Shown here: one piece after another, positions 32,401 to 40,080 of the stretch
Layout of the letters: the number at the start of each line of letters is the position of its first letter
Position numbering within the stretch: the stretch's first letter is position 1
Assembly: GCA_009760855.2 (NCBI GenBank)
Contig: WPIO01000013.1
Location: 5,852,001 to 5,916,000 of the forward strand
Direction of reading: 5' to 3'
Source of the DNA: Cristatella mucedo
Taxonomy: Eukaryota > Bryozoa > Phylactolaemata > Cristatellidae
Length of the DNA stretch: 64,000 nucleotides
Program-made: the position numbers and the translations under genes
Notes under the pieces: model-generated
The model's database searches: none
Seen by the model: the letters and a program-made list of their open reading frames with translations, nothing else
What the model was told of the DNA's origin: nothing

Positions 32401-33718
32401 GAGAAGTCGAGTTTAATGTTACTATTGCCAGCCGTTTAAAATGGTCCGAATTACGATTGGGTCACGTGTTTAGATGAGCGAGAATTTAGATGACAATCTG
32501 GTCGTCAGCTTGGACAAGTATGAATTACTGTCAGTTTGGTTTAAGGTAGCCTGGACGACAATTTCCAAGTCTGTCTTGTCACCGTGTGTACAGGTCGCGA
32601 TCTCGGGTTTTGCACTTTTATTTTTTTGCACGAGTGACAACTACAGCAGTAGAGAACGCTTTCTAAGCGAGAGCCCCGTGTTCGAAGAAGCGACGGAGGC
32701 AGCTGACCTTGACCGAGAAGGGATGCTCATTGCCGCGGTTGCACGTTGCAGGCTCGGGGAACAGCGGCGACACATACCACGGATATCAGCTTCAGTTCGG
32801 CCAGGGTGTCTATTCGATGGATAGTTGGCGAAACGGGGCGATGGGTAAGCAGCAAGCATTTCGGCAACGCATCGCTGGGCAATGCTTGCACATAGCCAAG
32901 CCGAGTACTGGTGGGTCAAGGGGTGCCCTACAGTGTACTGCGTCTGTCTGCAGCCGCGTGTAGGCAGCAGCGTTCGAGACACTTGGTCGTGACCCGCTAG
33001 TGTGGACGCAGAAAGAAACATTCTACCGCGCGGGGGAAAAGCTCCGAGCTTTTCTCCCGGCCTCTTTGGCGGAACGACGAAAGGCTAGTGAAGATGGTCG
33101 TCTCGAGCAGCAGAGGCAGCCGCCTTCGGAAAACAGCGCGGCTTAAGAGAACCGGCATCAACGAGTGCCTTCTAGCGTCGAATGGAAATGAAAGAGGGAG
33201 CGATGATATATTAAAGCGACGGCTTCTTTGTCTTTGCTCGTCGATCGAGCCGCCAGCTCACCGAACGGCATTCGCTTCTTCCGTGTCGAGGCTCAAACTT
33301 CCGGCGGGAAGCCGACTCTCGCGAGCCCCCCCCCCCCACTGGGCATCCACTGAAGGAGTCTGACCGATCAGGCAGCTCGCCGGGTCGGCATCGCCAGCCA
33401 CTGGAGCTTCGGGCGTCTGCTTGCAGGCCGCTTTGAGTGCCACCTGGTGATGAAGAATGGGGAGGGAAGAAGCTCTTCTTTCTCAACTCACCGTGCAGTT
33501 TTTAGCCTCTTTTTCGAACGCTTGCATGCCGCTCCGTCGCCCGACGGCTTCCTTATAATTTGGTGCACAACACTATTCCCATTCCTCCATTATCCGGAGG
33601 CACCAGCTAAGGTTGTGGACCACCAGTCTGATTTGCATTTTTTTTTTTAGGCGGGCTTTACTACTACCCAGGAGCTCCCAAGAATTCCGAGTCCTCTCAC
33701 AAGCCGGATCGGTACTGA
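23271..33718 (+). CDS. Pax2/5/8: Pax2/5/8-like paired-box transcription factor, complete nine-exon gene
   Basis: DNA-binding transcription factor of the Pax2/5/8 subfamily, which acts in the nucleus and in animals is used in sensory organ, nervous system and excretory development. Model: exons 23271-23430, 24858-25023, 25914-26111, 26325-26449, 27997-28043, 28310-28490, 29000-29140, 32752-32844, 33651-33718. Phases match at all eight junctions and the sum is 1179 bases (392 residues), close to vertebrate PAX5 or PAX2. Order: poly-Ala N-terminus (9-21), paired domain (about 54-181), a Ser/Thr/Pro/Tyr-rich transactivation-like region, and a conserved tail. The paired domain has [35 protein letters not shown] and SKPKVAT, the Pax2/5/8 pattern. 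No octapeptide or homeodomain remnant was found; exons carrying them could be missed in introns 4 or 7. The exon 4 end and intron 3 are the least certain parts. Confidence 0.9.
24103..24258 (-). mobile_element. tRNA-derived SINE S2 in Pax intron 1
   Basis: Minus strand: GGTTTGGTCTAGCGGTTAAG (A-box region), then GTGGGCTCGAGCTC (B-box region), then GCGCCTGAATAGAGATTAAG, TTCTCTTGGGGCGCTATATA and an (ATT)n tail. The last part matches the 3' end of LINE family A. It sits in intron 1 (23431-24857), antisense to the gene. Confidence 0.82.
24858..25023 (+). CDS. Pax2/5/8: Pax exon 2: N-terminal paired subdomain
   Basis: Acceptor TGCGCTTCAG/GG and donor TCG/gtgagtg. The 166 bases encode residues 54-109, from [20 protein letters not shown] to [11 protein letters not shown] plus two bases of Arg. 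This is the PAI subdomain: the beta-hairpin and the first helix-turn-helix, which makes the main DNA contacts. [20 protein letters not shown] matches PAX2/5/8; relative to vertebrates HGGVNQ is HGGMNQ and the first-helix region is diverged ([13 protein letters not shown]). Phases 1 in, 2 out. Confidence 0.95.
25183..25527 (-). mobile_element. LINE family A 3' end in Pax intron 2
   Basis: Antisense (AAT)n tail at 25183, GCGCCCTCAGAGAACTCAAT, CTTTACATTTGCTGCAAAGG and the end of the RT region, truncated at about 25527. It is close in sequence to A3. It lies within intron 2 (25024-25913), antisense to the gene. Confidence 0.88.
25612..25672. repeat. (GAAG)n-type purine tract in Pax intron 2
   Basis: GGAAGGAAGAAAGGAA-type repeat directly after the truncated LINE. 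Confidence 0.85.
25914..26111 (+). CDS. Pax2/5/8: Pax exon 3: C-terminal paired subdomain
   Basis: Acceptor CGCTGCGCAG/G and donor AACAG/gttcgt. The 198 bases complete Arg109 and encode residues 110-174 plus two bases of Arg175: [20 protein letters not shown], then [19 protein letters not shown] and [21 protein letters not shown] and [14 protein letters not shown] are hallmark Pax2/5/8 strings; Pax6 and Pax3/7 differ there. Same split points as vertebrate PAX2/5/8 (GR/YYETG and SSINR/I). The donor is weaker than the others (gttcgt). Confidence 0.95.
26112..26324 (+). other. Pax intron 3, 213 bp and open in frame
   Basis: The length is 71 codons and it contains no in-frame stop, so retention would keep the reading frame and add a Ser/Arg/Leu/Pro-rich insert between Asn174 and the paired-domain end. 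It carries four 18-bp repeats (26201-26272). Splicing is preferred because it joins SSINR to IVRNKAAE, the family sequence. Confidence 0.7.
26201..26272. repeat. 18-bp minisatellite, 4 copies, inside Pax intron 3
   Basis: Four copies of GGTCCCTCCCTGCCCGCC; the fourth has two changes at the left and one near the right end. Confidence 0.92.
26325..26449 (+). CDS. Pax2/5/8: Pax exon 4: end of paired domain and linker
   Basis: Acceptor GTCGCTCGCAG/G. It encodes the rest of Arg175, then [30 protein letters not shown] and [11 protein letters not shown], ending with one base of residue 217 at CCAG/gtgggg. A second donor, CCAG/gtagcg, would end the exon at 26554, also phase 1, adding 35 codons (427 residues in all). 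The linker resembles the Ser/Thr-rich stretch that precedes the octapeptide in vertebrate PAX5. I prefer the first donor because it has G at +5. Confidence 0.75.
26450..27996 (+). other. Pax intron 4
   Basis: 1.5 kb, GC-rich. It is the most likely place for missed exons encoding the octapeptide and homeodomain remnant; any such exon must be phase 1 on both sides to fit. I searched by eye and found none. Includes a C run at about 26721-26730. Confidence 0.55.
27997..28043 (+). CDS. Pax2/5/8: Pax exon 5: 47-bp microexon
   Basis: Acceptor CTCTTTCTTGCAG/CA and donor TTTG/gtgagt, both strong. Only one frame is open, encoding Ala217 then [15 protein letters not shown] (218-232). It enters in phase 1 and leaves in phase 0, matching exon 4 and exon 6. 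No domain; the support is splice quality and phase. Confidence 0.72.
28310..28490 (+). CDS. Pax2/5/8: Pax exon 6: Pro/Tyr-rich transactivation-like region
   Basis: Acceptor TTCTTTGTCCCTCAG and donor CATCAGG/gtaaga. It encodes residues 233-292: [35 protein letters not shown] and [10 protein letters not shown]. Rich in Pro, Tyr, Ser and Asn, as is the C-terminal activation region of Pax2/5/8 proteins. Phases 0 in, 1 out. Confidence 0.8.
29000..29140 (+). CDS. Pax2/5/8: Pax exon 7
   Basis: Acceptor ATTTGACACAG/GT and donor TTTGGAG/gtgaga. It encodes Gly293 then [35 protein letters not shown] and [11 protein letters not shown] (to 339). Phases 1 in and 1 out, so it could be skipped without frame change. 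No recognised domain; supported by strong splice sites and phase agreement. Confidence 0.8.
29230..29480. repeat. imperfect tandem repeat, about 83-89 bp spacing, in Pax intron 7
   Basis: TATGCAGAACCAGGACCAGG (about 29238), TATGCAGAAACAGGAACGGG (about 29321) and TATGCAGAACCAGGACCAGG (about 29410) start three diverged units that also share TACCAGGTA- or ACCATCTAAGG-like blocks followed by a GCAGGTTTGTTCTCCCT-like end. Confidence 0.65.
29874..29946. other. GC-rich inverted repeat in Pax intron 7
   Basis: Arms 29874-29898 and 29925-29946 pair over 22 bases (GTCTCGGCGCTGCTGCAG...); the left arm has one extra CAG triplet. The loop is 26 nt. It would fold in the intron RNA; no function is evident. 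Confidence 0.75.
31892..31995 (-). mobile_element. LINE family A 3' tail in Pax intron 7
   Basis: Antisense (AAT)n, GCGCCCTCAGAGAACTCAAT, CTTTCTAGGCGCTTTACATC and TGCTGCAAAGG. About 100 bases only. Confidence 0.85.
32752..32844 (+). CDS. Pax2/5/8: Pax exon 8: conserved SWR motif
   Basis: Acceptor CACGTTGCAG/GC and donor GATGG/gtaagc. It encodes Gly340 then [20 protein letters not shown] and [10 protein letters not shown] (to 370). YSMDSWRNG corresponds to the YNDSWRFPN / YSEAWRFPN motif near the C-terminus of vertebrate PAX5 and PAX8. Phases 1 in, 1 out. Confidence 0.88.
33651..33718 (+). CDS. Pax2/5/8: Pax exon 9: conserved C-terminal tail and stop
   Basis: Preceded by a long T run and TTAG acceptor (33641-33650). 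It encodes Gly371 then [20 protein letters not shown] and TGA at 33716-33718. The YYY block and the terminal Asp-Arg-aromatic correspond to the SPYYYS...YDRH end of PAX2/5. This anchors the 3' end of the gene and its subfamily. Confidence 0.9.
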
Positions 33719-34015
33719 AGCGGCTATATATAGGAACTGCCGTGCCAAGGAAGCTAGTCAACACTTTGCACCAGTTTATCTCTATAGAAGATTGAACCGG
33801 CCTTAATCGATTTTTCTCTCTTTTTTATTCGATCTGTATGCGGTATTTATTTGTAAAGAGTGGCAGCCTTTGAACCACAGTCTACACGCACGTGTAATGT
33901 CGCTATCAGCACCGACACCTTGTAGGATGCTTTGACAATACTCACGCGACAGTATCCCTGTCATGTCCACTGCGTGGCTGTGAAAGTGCATTACTAAAGT
34001 AAGCCAGTATATTTC

Positions 34016-34021
34016 AATAAA
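34016..34021 (+). terminator. AATAAA polyadenylation signal of the Pax gene
   Basis: AATAAA 298 bases after the stop codon, followed by a GT-rich stretch (TTGTTTGTGTAAACATG, about 34084-34100). This implies a 3' UTR of roughly 320 nt. Other weaker signals are possible. Confidence 0.6.
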
Positions 34022-34254
34022 GTTTCTCCCGAAGATGATTTTCTTTAGATAATGATTTAAATCTAAAATTCGAAAAGTACGCGTTGTTTGTGTAAACATG
34101 TCTTATGTTGTGTACAAACCTGATCAGGCTTTATCGACGAGTTGACCAAATAATTAATTTTGAACTTGGTGTCGGTGCGTAAACCGTGGCCATACGATAC
34201 CAGTCGTCATGAGCCCCAGTCGTGCGAGCTCATGCTCTACCGCAGTCTGATCTA

Positions 34255-34430
34255 AAAAGTTTAAGGGTCGCTGCTGATTCAGCCGCCTCGCTTACAAAGC
34301 GACAGAAGAGCCCGAGCAGCTATCACCACTTGCAGTGGGCAATAAAGGATCGCTCATTGCAGGACTCGAACTTGCAACCTGGGTTGCCAGGAGCAAGAGC
34401 CCCTTACCTCTGGGCTAAGATCCTGGCATG
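34255..34430 (-). mobile_element. tRNA-derived SINE S1
   Basis: Minus strand: CCCAGAGGTAAGGGGCTCTT, B box AAGTTCGAGTCCTGCAATG, then GCGATCCTTTATTGCCCACT, GCAAGTGGTGATAGCTG, TTCTGTCGCTTTGTAAGCGA and GGCGGCTGAATCAGC. This is the standard S1 order. Confidence 0.85.
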
Positions 34431-34685
34431 ACATGGGCAGACGTAAATGAGCTGACCCTCGGTCTGAGTGTCGTAATCTCGGCAAGGCTCTCAGCCAACG
34501 GCTGCCCGGTGCTGATAGCTGCAGCGAATGCCGTTCAACTCTAGCCACTTAGTTCGCCCTGTTGGTTCTGGGCATTGTCCATCTACACTTGAGAGACGGA
34601 TGCACTCGAGCATAACTGAGGAGACGGTGCGTTAGAAAATGGAGATTGTGAGTCAGTGTGAAGGCAATTGCAGAGTGGGCACCAC

Positions 34686-34686
<1 letters not shown>

Positions 34687-34755
<69 letters not shown>
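34687..34755. repeat. (GA)n microsatellite
   Basis: Uninterrupted GA run. Confidence 0.97.
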
Positions 34756-34757
<2 letters not shown>

Positions 34758-36150
34758 CCAAAGGTTATCGACAAAAGTCGCTCTTGCTACGTGACATCTT
34801 ATTTCCTGTTCTGACTAAAGATGTCCTTTCGGGAATGTATGATCGCCGAAGCTCTTCCAATCCGCATTTCGCCTAATCGGTTAGGGCATTCAGACACTAG
34901 AGGAATGTAACGATTTCTCGCACTATGGCCTCGATAACCGTCGTCGTCGTCGGCGGCGGTCAGAAACCTCCAACCGAAAGCACCTGCAAAGAGCACTTGC
35001 TGAACTGACCGGTAAAACTACGATTTCACCCGAGTCACTTCCCTTGTAGCGGCGTCTTCGCCTGCTCGATGCGGATGCCGCCCGCAGACAGAGGCAGAGT
35101 CCCTGCTGAGCTACGCGAGCGTCCGCTCTCAGGCCAAAGTGATCCTTCTCCACGGTATCGTCTGATAGCAAAAGCGTCACGCTTACGCGGCACACGGCTG
35201 TAAGTTCTAAGCTCGAACGAAAGGCCGCACCAGTTGCCAGTCACGACCTCATCGCTGTTGGCTACGGCTCCGGACGAAGCAGCCGACTCCATGCTGGACG
35301 CAGGATACTGTCCCTGCTCGACGAGTGCTACTGCTCAGCGCTGGACGATCGCGCCGCGAGAATTCCCCGAAATCTCGGGAAGCTGCTCGAAATTGACCTA
35401 CTCGGCGGCGAATCTCTCTCTCTCGCGATCGGCGGCGGCGAGGCGCTCGAAAGCCAATCGCCTCGTGGGACTCGCACGCTTCGCGCCCCTGCACGCTTCA
35501 GTCTGCAGTCTTCGACCGCGCTCTGCTCAAACTGCTTTAGCTCATCGTCGGCGGACGGCTAGCAAGTCATTCCAAAGACACCCTGCCTCAAGAGCAAGGC
35601 CGCTAACTGGCTTCTCACCAAAGCTTGCTTACTGCCAAGGCGCGGCCGAATATAAATGCCACCGTGACCTGAGTTCTCAGGCCACTTTCACAAAGGCAGC
35701 CACTGCTTCTTTCTTTTAGGTTTAAAATCCTGTATTTTCTCGGACGACCGTAGGTTGCCGAATCGACTACAGCCATTCGACGTCTCTACGCAACAGCTTT
35801 GCTGCTACTGCCGATTCGGGCTGGTTCTTCGTTTCCAATTCCGCTTCGCTTTCAGCTTCGCGTCGAGCTCCGATTTTAGCCCTCGAAAGTGCGAACGAGA
35901 GCCTCTCGCTCGGAGTGTAAACTGACTTTCGCCTGTAAGGTACGACGTGTCCACGTGACTTAGCCGATCTGGAAAAGTAACTAACAGGTCTACGAAGATC
36001 GATCACAAGTATCTCTGGCTCCTCGACTGCTTGGGAGGAGTTCTCGTCCTTCTACGTCGACGACCTGCCCTTGTGTCCGGCGTGCCACTGCCCCCAGAGT
36101 TTTACTCAGCGACCGTGCTTCACTCGTGCCGCGGTACCGGTAGCCGCTGC
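34756..36150. other. unassigned GC-rich region
   Basis: Open frames at 35234-35719 (+) and 34923-35292 (-) have no recognisable domain. No repeats identified. Confidence 0.45.
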
Positions 36151-36339
36151 TCTCTCTTCCTCCCTCTCTCCTCTTTCTCTCTCTCCTTCTGCCTGTTTCA
36201 TTCTGCCTCTCTCTTTCTCCATCTCCCTATCTCTCTCCTTCTCCCTCCCTCTCTCCTTCTGCTTCTCTCTCTTTCTCCTTCTGCATCTCTCTCTCTCTCT
36301 CTCGCTCTCTCTCTCTCCCTGCCTCCCTCTCTCTCTGCA

Positions 36340-36427
<88 letters not shown>

Positions 36428-36460
36428 CCTCTCTCTCTCTCTCACTCTCTCTGCGCGGAG
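36151..36460. repeat. (CT)n-rich tract
   Basis: Impure CT tract with a pure core at about 36342-36421. It produces Leu-Ser or Arg-Glu open frames up to about 165 codons that are artefacts. The following 36461-37080 is GC-rich and unassigned. Confidence 0.95.
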
Positions 36461-37083
36461 GTCTTTTTGGCGCTGGCAGGTCCTCCAGCAAAGTCCGGGC
36501 ATTACAACAGTCGCGTCGGCTGAAGCATTGACTATGTTGGCTGCAGCCGACTATTATGTTGAAGAATTTTCACCGGCGCTCTGCTGCTACCTGCCGCTGC
36601 CGCCGATTCGGCGTTCGAAGGATGCGACGCGAGCGCAGTGAGAGGGCATGAGCCGGCCGCAGACACGACGCTCCCACTTGTCGGAGCTTCAGTGGTATTT
36701 GTGCACCGCCCATCTGCGAGCTCCTAGGGAACGAGAACGCTCTCCGGGCCGTTCCACGTTCACTTTCTCGCCGCCGTCCACGCTACGGATGTCTCATTTG
36801 GTCTCGCGAGTGACCTTGACCCACTATGGCGGGCTTCAGGCAGCAGACGGAGCTTCGCCGCTTCGTTACAGCGGCAGCTCTCGGTCTCTCGTGGCCCCCT
36901 CTCCGCCGGGGGGGGGTAACCCCCAGAGCTCACTCAGCCTCTCCGTTAGCCCAGTCCTGGTCCCAGCTCCGCCATAGATTTGCCGACATAGTCGTTCCGG
37001 GGCGCTTTCGTTCAGCCAACCCCACTTGGACTCACCCTCTGACTGCGATGCAGCAGGGCGACTCCAAGTTGGTTTCTTGCCCC

Positions 37084-37125
<42 letters not shown>

Positions 37126-37207
37126 ACGCTCTCTCTCTCTCTCTCTCTCGCTCTCTCTCTCTCTCGCGCTCTCTCTCTCTCTCTCTCCCTCTCTCTCTCT
37201 CTCTCTT
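37084..37207. repeat. (CT)n(CA)n(CT)n compound microsatellite
   Basis: CT run, CA run at about 37101-37127, then CT with GCT and CCT interruptions. Confidence 0.95.
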
Positions 37208-37303
37208 TTGCATACCCACAGGCTCAACACACCCCTTCATTTTTAATTCAGCCAATCCGACTTACCAGGTGTTTCAGCTAATGGGCTCTCTTCCACCTGC
37301 TGT

Positions 37304-38228
37304 CGGGACAGGACAAAATGTTCCGACCCAAAATGTCCCGGACATAATGTCCCTGACAAAATGTCCGAATACAAAAATGTCCCAGACAAAATGTCTCCAT
37401 ATGTGATATAAGATTAGTAATATTAATGTTATTTTGAACAGAATTTTTTAAAAGCAAGAGGAAAATAAATATAAAAGAGTAGGAAGTTATATCGAGTCAG
37501 TTTCGGTCCTCGCAACGCCAAATTTCTCTTTTCCATCTGCACCATTTCTATGCTTCGTGAATAAGAACCCTCCGATTGCAAGCTTCCTTGTTCTCTTCTG
37601 TGACGTTATGATTTTCAGCATCTTCCTTAATTATTTTTTTGTCTTTTATTAAACATTCGAATTACATTTACAGTTATATAAATACTAATCACCTCGAAAT
37701 CTTGTAAATTATTTATTACACTCCTCATCTATCACTTACTATAACAAACAGTTTTTAGTATAATAACCTTCACTGTAACTTCCACATATTTATACGTTTA
37801 CAGTGAATCAGAAGCCATTCATTAGTAAATATAACTGTAAACTTCGATATCTTATCATTTAAGTTCGCTTGATTAATAAGACTATGGCACATGGCTTCAT
37901 TTAAAGAGGCCTTTGATTAACTAAAGATGACTTCATTTAAAGAGGCCGTTGATTAACTGCACATGTATATGTCGAGACTGATGATCACAAGTAATCTCTC
38001 TTTAGTCTTCATTAAATATTAAAACTTTACATGCTACATTTTATCGGTGAAATATCGAAGCCTATTAATTATTATATATTTAAAATAACATGAATATGAT
38101 TAATTTATTGTAACATGTGGGGACATTTTGTCCGGGACGTTTTTGTATGGGGACATTTTGTCCTGGGACATTTTGTCAGGGACATCATGTCCGGGACATT
38201 TGGTCCGCGGGCATTTGGTCCTAGTACC
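37304..38228. mobile_element. 925-bp non-autonomous DNA transposon with long terminal inverted repeats
   Basis: The left end (37304-37405) and the reverse complement of the right end (38115-38228) align over about 105 bases. Both are built from repeated GACAAAATGTCC-type motifs in the same order. Identical 8-bp sequence CCTGCTGT flanks both sides (37296-37303 and 38229-38236), the expected trace of a target-site duplication. The interior (37406-38114) is very AT-rich and has no open frame, so it needs a transposase from elsewhere. The 8-bp duplication would suit hAT, P-like or Mutator-like elements; I cannot choose. Confidence 0.85.
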
Positions 38229-38236
38229 CCTGCTGT

Positions 38237-38962
38237 TGTCATCTTCCTCGGTGAAGGCTTCGAGCGCTGTCTCAAGACTCCCGAATTATCTGTAGTCTCT
38301 CTCTCTCTCTCTCTCTTGGCTGCCTTGAAGCCTGTAACTTGGCTGCCTTAGGAAAATGTGCTTATCCATCTGATTACCTTTCAGTTTGCTGCTCTCACGC
38401 ATCAGCCGGGTTTTATTGGCATTTCGTGTAGTATTCTCATGCTTCACATTTCATTTCTCCCCTCCACCGCTCTTTCGCTCCACTTCTCCACCCCTTTTTT
38501 CTTTCACCCATCCACCCCTCTTTCTCTCCCTCCATGTTCCTAAATTCTCTCCGCATTTCCTGTCTCCACCCCTCGTCCCCAGCATCCATCTTGACCTCCC
38601 TCGGTCTGAGTCTATCTTTGCTATCACACTCTCTCTCTCTCTCTCCCTACCCTCTCTCTCTCCCTCTCTCGTGGTTACTTTGCAGTTCCGGCTGGCTTTT
38701 CAGCTCTCAATGCTGGTCTAGTAGCATCACTGATAGTCCTTACCCTGCCATGCTTATTGTCTCAACTCTTTCCTTCTACTTCTTTCTTCTCAATGCCTTT
38801 ATTCACTGGCCCCATTATCAAATGGCAAACACGTGCCATCTATTGCTTCAGTTAAGCTTAGACCTCATTTGATGGCCAAACGATTGATTCCGAACTCGGA
38901 CAGTGTGCCCGTGCAATGCACGAGAGCCGTAAGTAGCTACCTCAGACTTCATCGTGTCACAG
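38237..38962. other. pyrimidine-rich unassigned region
   Basis: Rich in CT, with short (CT)n runs at about 38299-38319 and 38628-38645. No supported gene. Confidence 0.5.
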
Positions 38963-39127
38963 ATCCGGATCGGGGAGATAACTCTGTGCTCCCTGTATGC
39001 TGGTCTGACTGAAGCCTCTACCGAGCCGCTGCCCGCATACTCCAAGCAAGAGCTTGATCGAGCACTAGGAGAAGCAGCAGCAGCAGCGGCAGCAGCTGTG
39101 GCCAGAGCCCGAGCTACCGCCGGGTGA
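38963..39127 (+). other. possible terminal exon fragment with poly-Ala (weak)
   Basis: Acceptor-like CATCGTGTCACAG followed by 54 open codons to TGA (39125-39127), including STEPLPAYSKQELDRALGE then Ala8 and VARARATAG. The amphipathic YSKQELDRAL stretch looks protein-like. No partner exon and no domain identified; it may be chance. Confidence 0.2.
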
Positions 39128-39254
39128 ATGGCCGAGGAATTAATGCCAAGCGGCAGCCCGAGCGCCCAGCGTTGCAGCCGGTGATAGCTCTGGTGACAGC
39201 CCTGGTGACAGCCCTGGCTTGACTTGCTAGCCGCACGCTGTGGCGACCGGCAAC

Positions 39255-40080
39255 CCGCTGGCACCGGCCAGGTAGGTAGACGATTGAGATGGGGGCTTAT
39301 TGGCAGACACCTGTGCCGTTACCTGTGCCATACTTGTATGCCGTGCTTTGAGCCCCGAGTGGCTTCCATTGAGCCTTCCGGCACTTAAGATAAGAGCTGG
39401 CCTGCGGCTGTGGTGGCGCCTGGCGCCCAGCTGCGCAGGGCCGAGCGAGGAGACGCTCCGCCCCGCACACGTCATCCCTTTGCTGCGGCAGCAGCAGCCG
39501 CCCAACCACACGGGTGACCATTCGGAGATAATTTCGCACTGGCTGACCGGCTCCCGAGGCGCAGCCCCCCCTGCCGGCTAGCCCGCTCGGTGGCGGCGCC
39601 GGCCCGGGGTTGCTGCGCTGAGCATCAGCCAGCTCGTGCGTCATGCCGAGTGGGCAAGTGGCCTCACTCCGGCAAGCAATGCGGAACTACTGCAGGGGCG
39701 GGGGCCTGGGGCCCCTGGAAGCTGCACGGCATCGATACAAGCACTGCTCACTAGACTTCGGGCACCTGCAAGCTCGGTCTGGCGGGGAAGCCTTGGTGTT
39801 TGAACAAAATCTAGGCATGTCGAACTGTGTTTTGTTTTCGACATCGAAACGTTCGTCGGTACCCGCAAGGCCAGCCACCACTGCAGCTGCTGCTGCCTTG
39901 CTTCGAGAGAGTCAACACTGAGTTAGCAGGTGCCCGAAGCTAGTATCAGAGAGCAGCCCCCATGGGCTAGCCTGTACCCGAAAGCATGCCCCCTACCTAC
40001 CCTCGAAAAGATGCGCGTCTCTTAAATAGAGCCAGGCTAGAGGCCGATCGCCCCGTCGGTCAGCATGTGCCCCCTAAGCA
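39255..40080 (+). repeat. direct repeat D, copy 1 (about 0.8 kb)
   Basis: Aligns along its length with 45679-46485: CTGGCACCGGCCAGGTAGG at the start, CGAGTGGCTTCCATTGAGCC, CTTAAGATAAGAGCTGGCCT, CACTCCGGCAAGCAATGCG, TTAGCAGGTGCCCGAAGC, and CCCCCTAAGC at the end. Indels are not all multiples of three, so it is not a conserved coding unit. Confidence 0.85.

Larger units (their letters stand above)
29141..32751 (+). other. Pax intron 7, the largest intron
   Basis: 3.6 kb. Holds three imperfect repeats at 29230-29480, a GC-rich hairpin at 29874-29946 and a LINE tail at 31892. The remainder is GC-rich with no recognised exon; a further phase 1 to 1 exon is not excluded. Confidence 0.6.

Noticed and set aside
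32474-32824. 116-codon open frame overlapping Pax exon 8
   Set aside because: It is in another frame than the exon encoding SWR; its translation has no family match.
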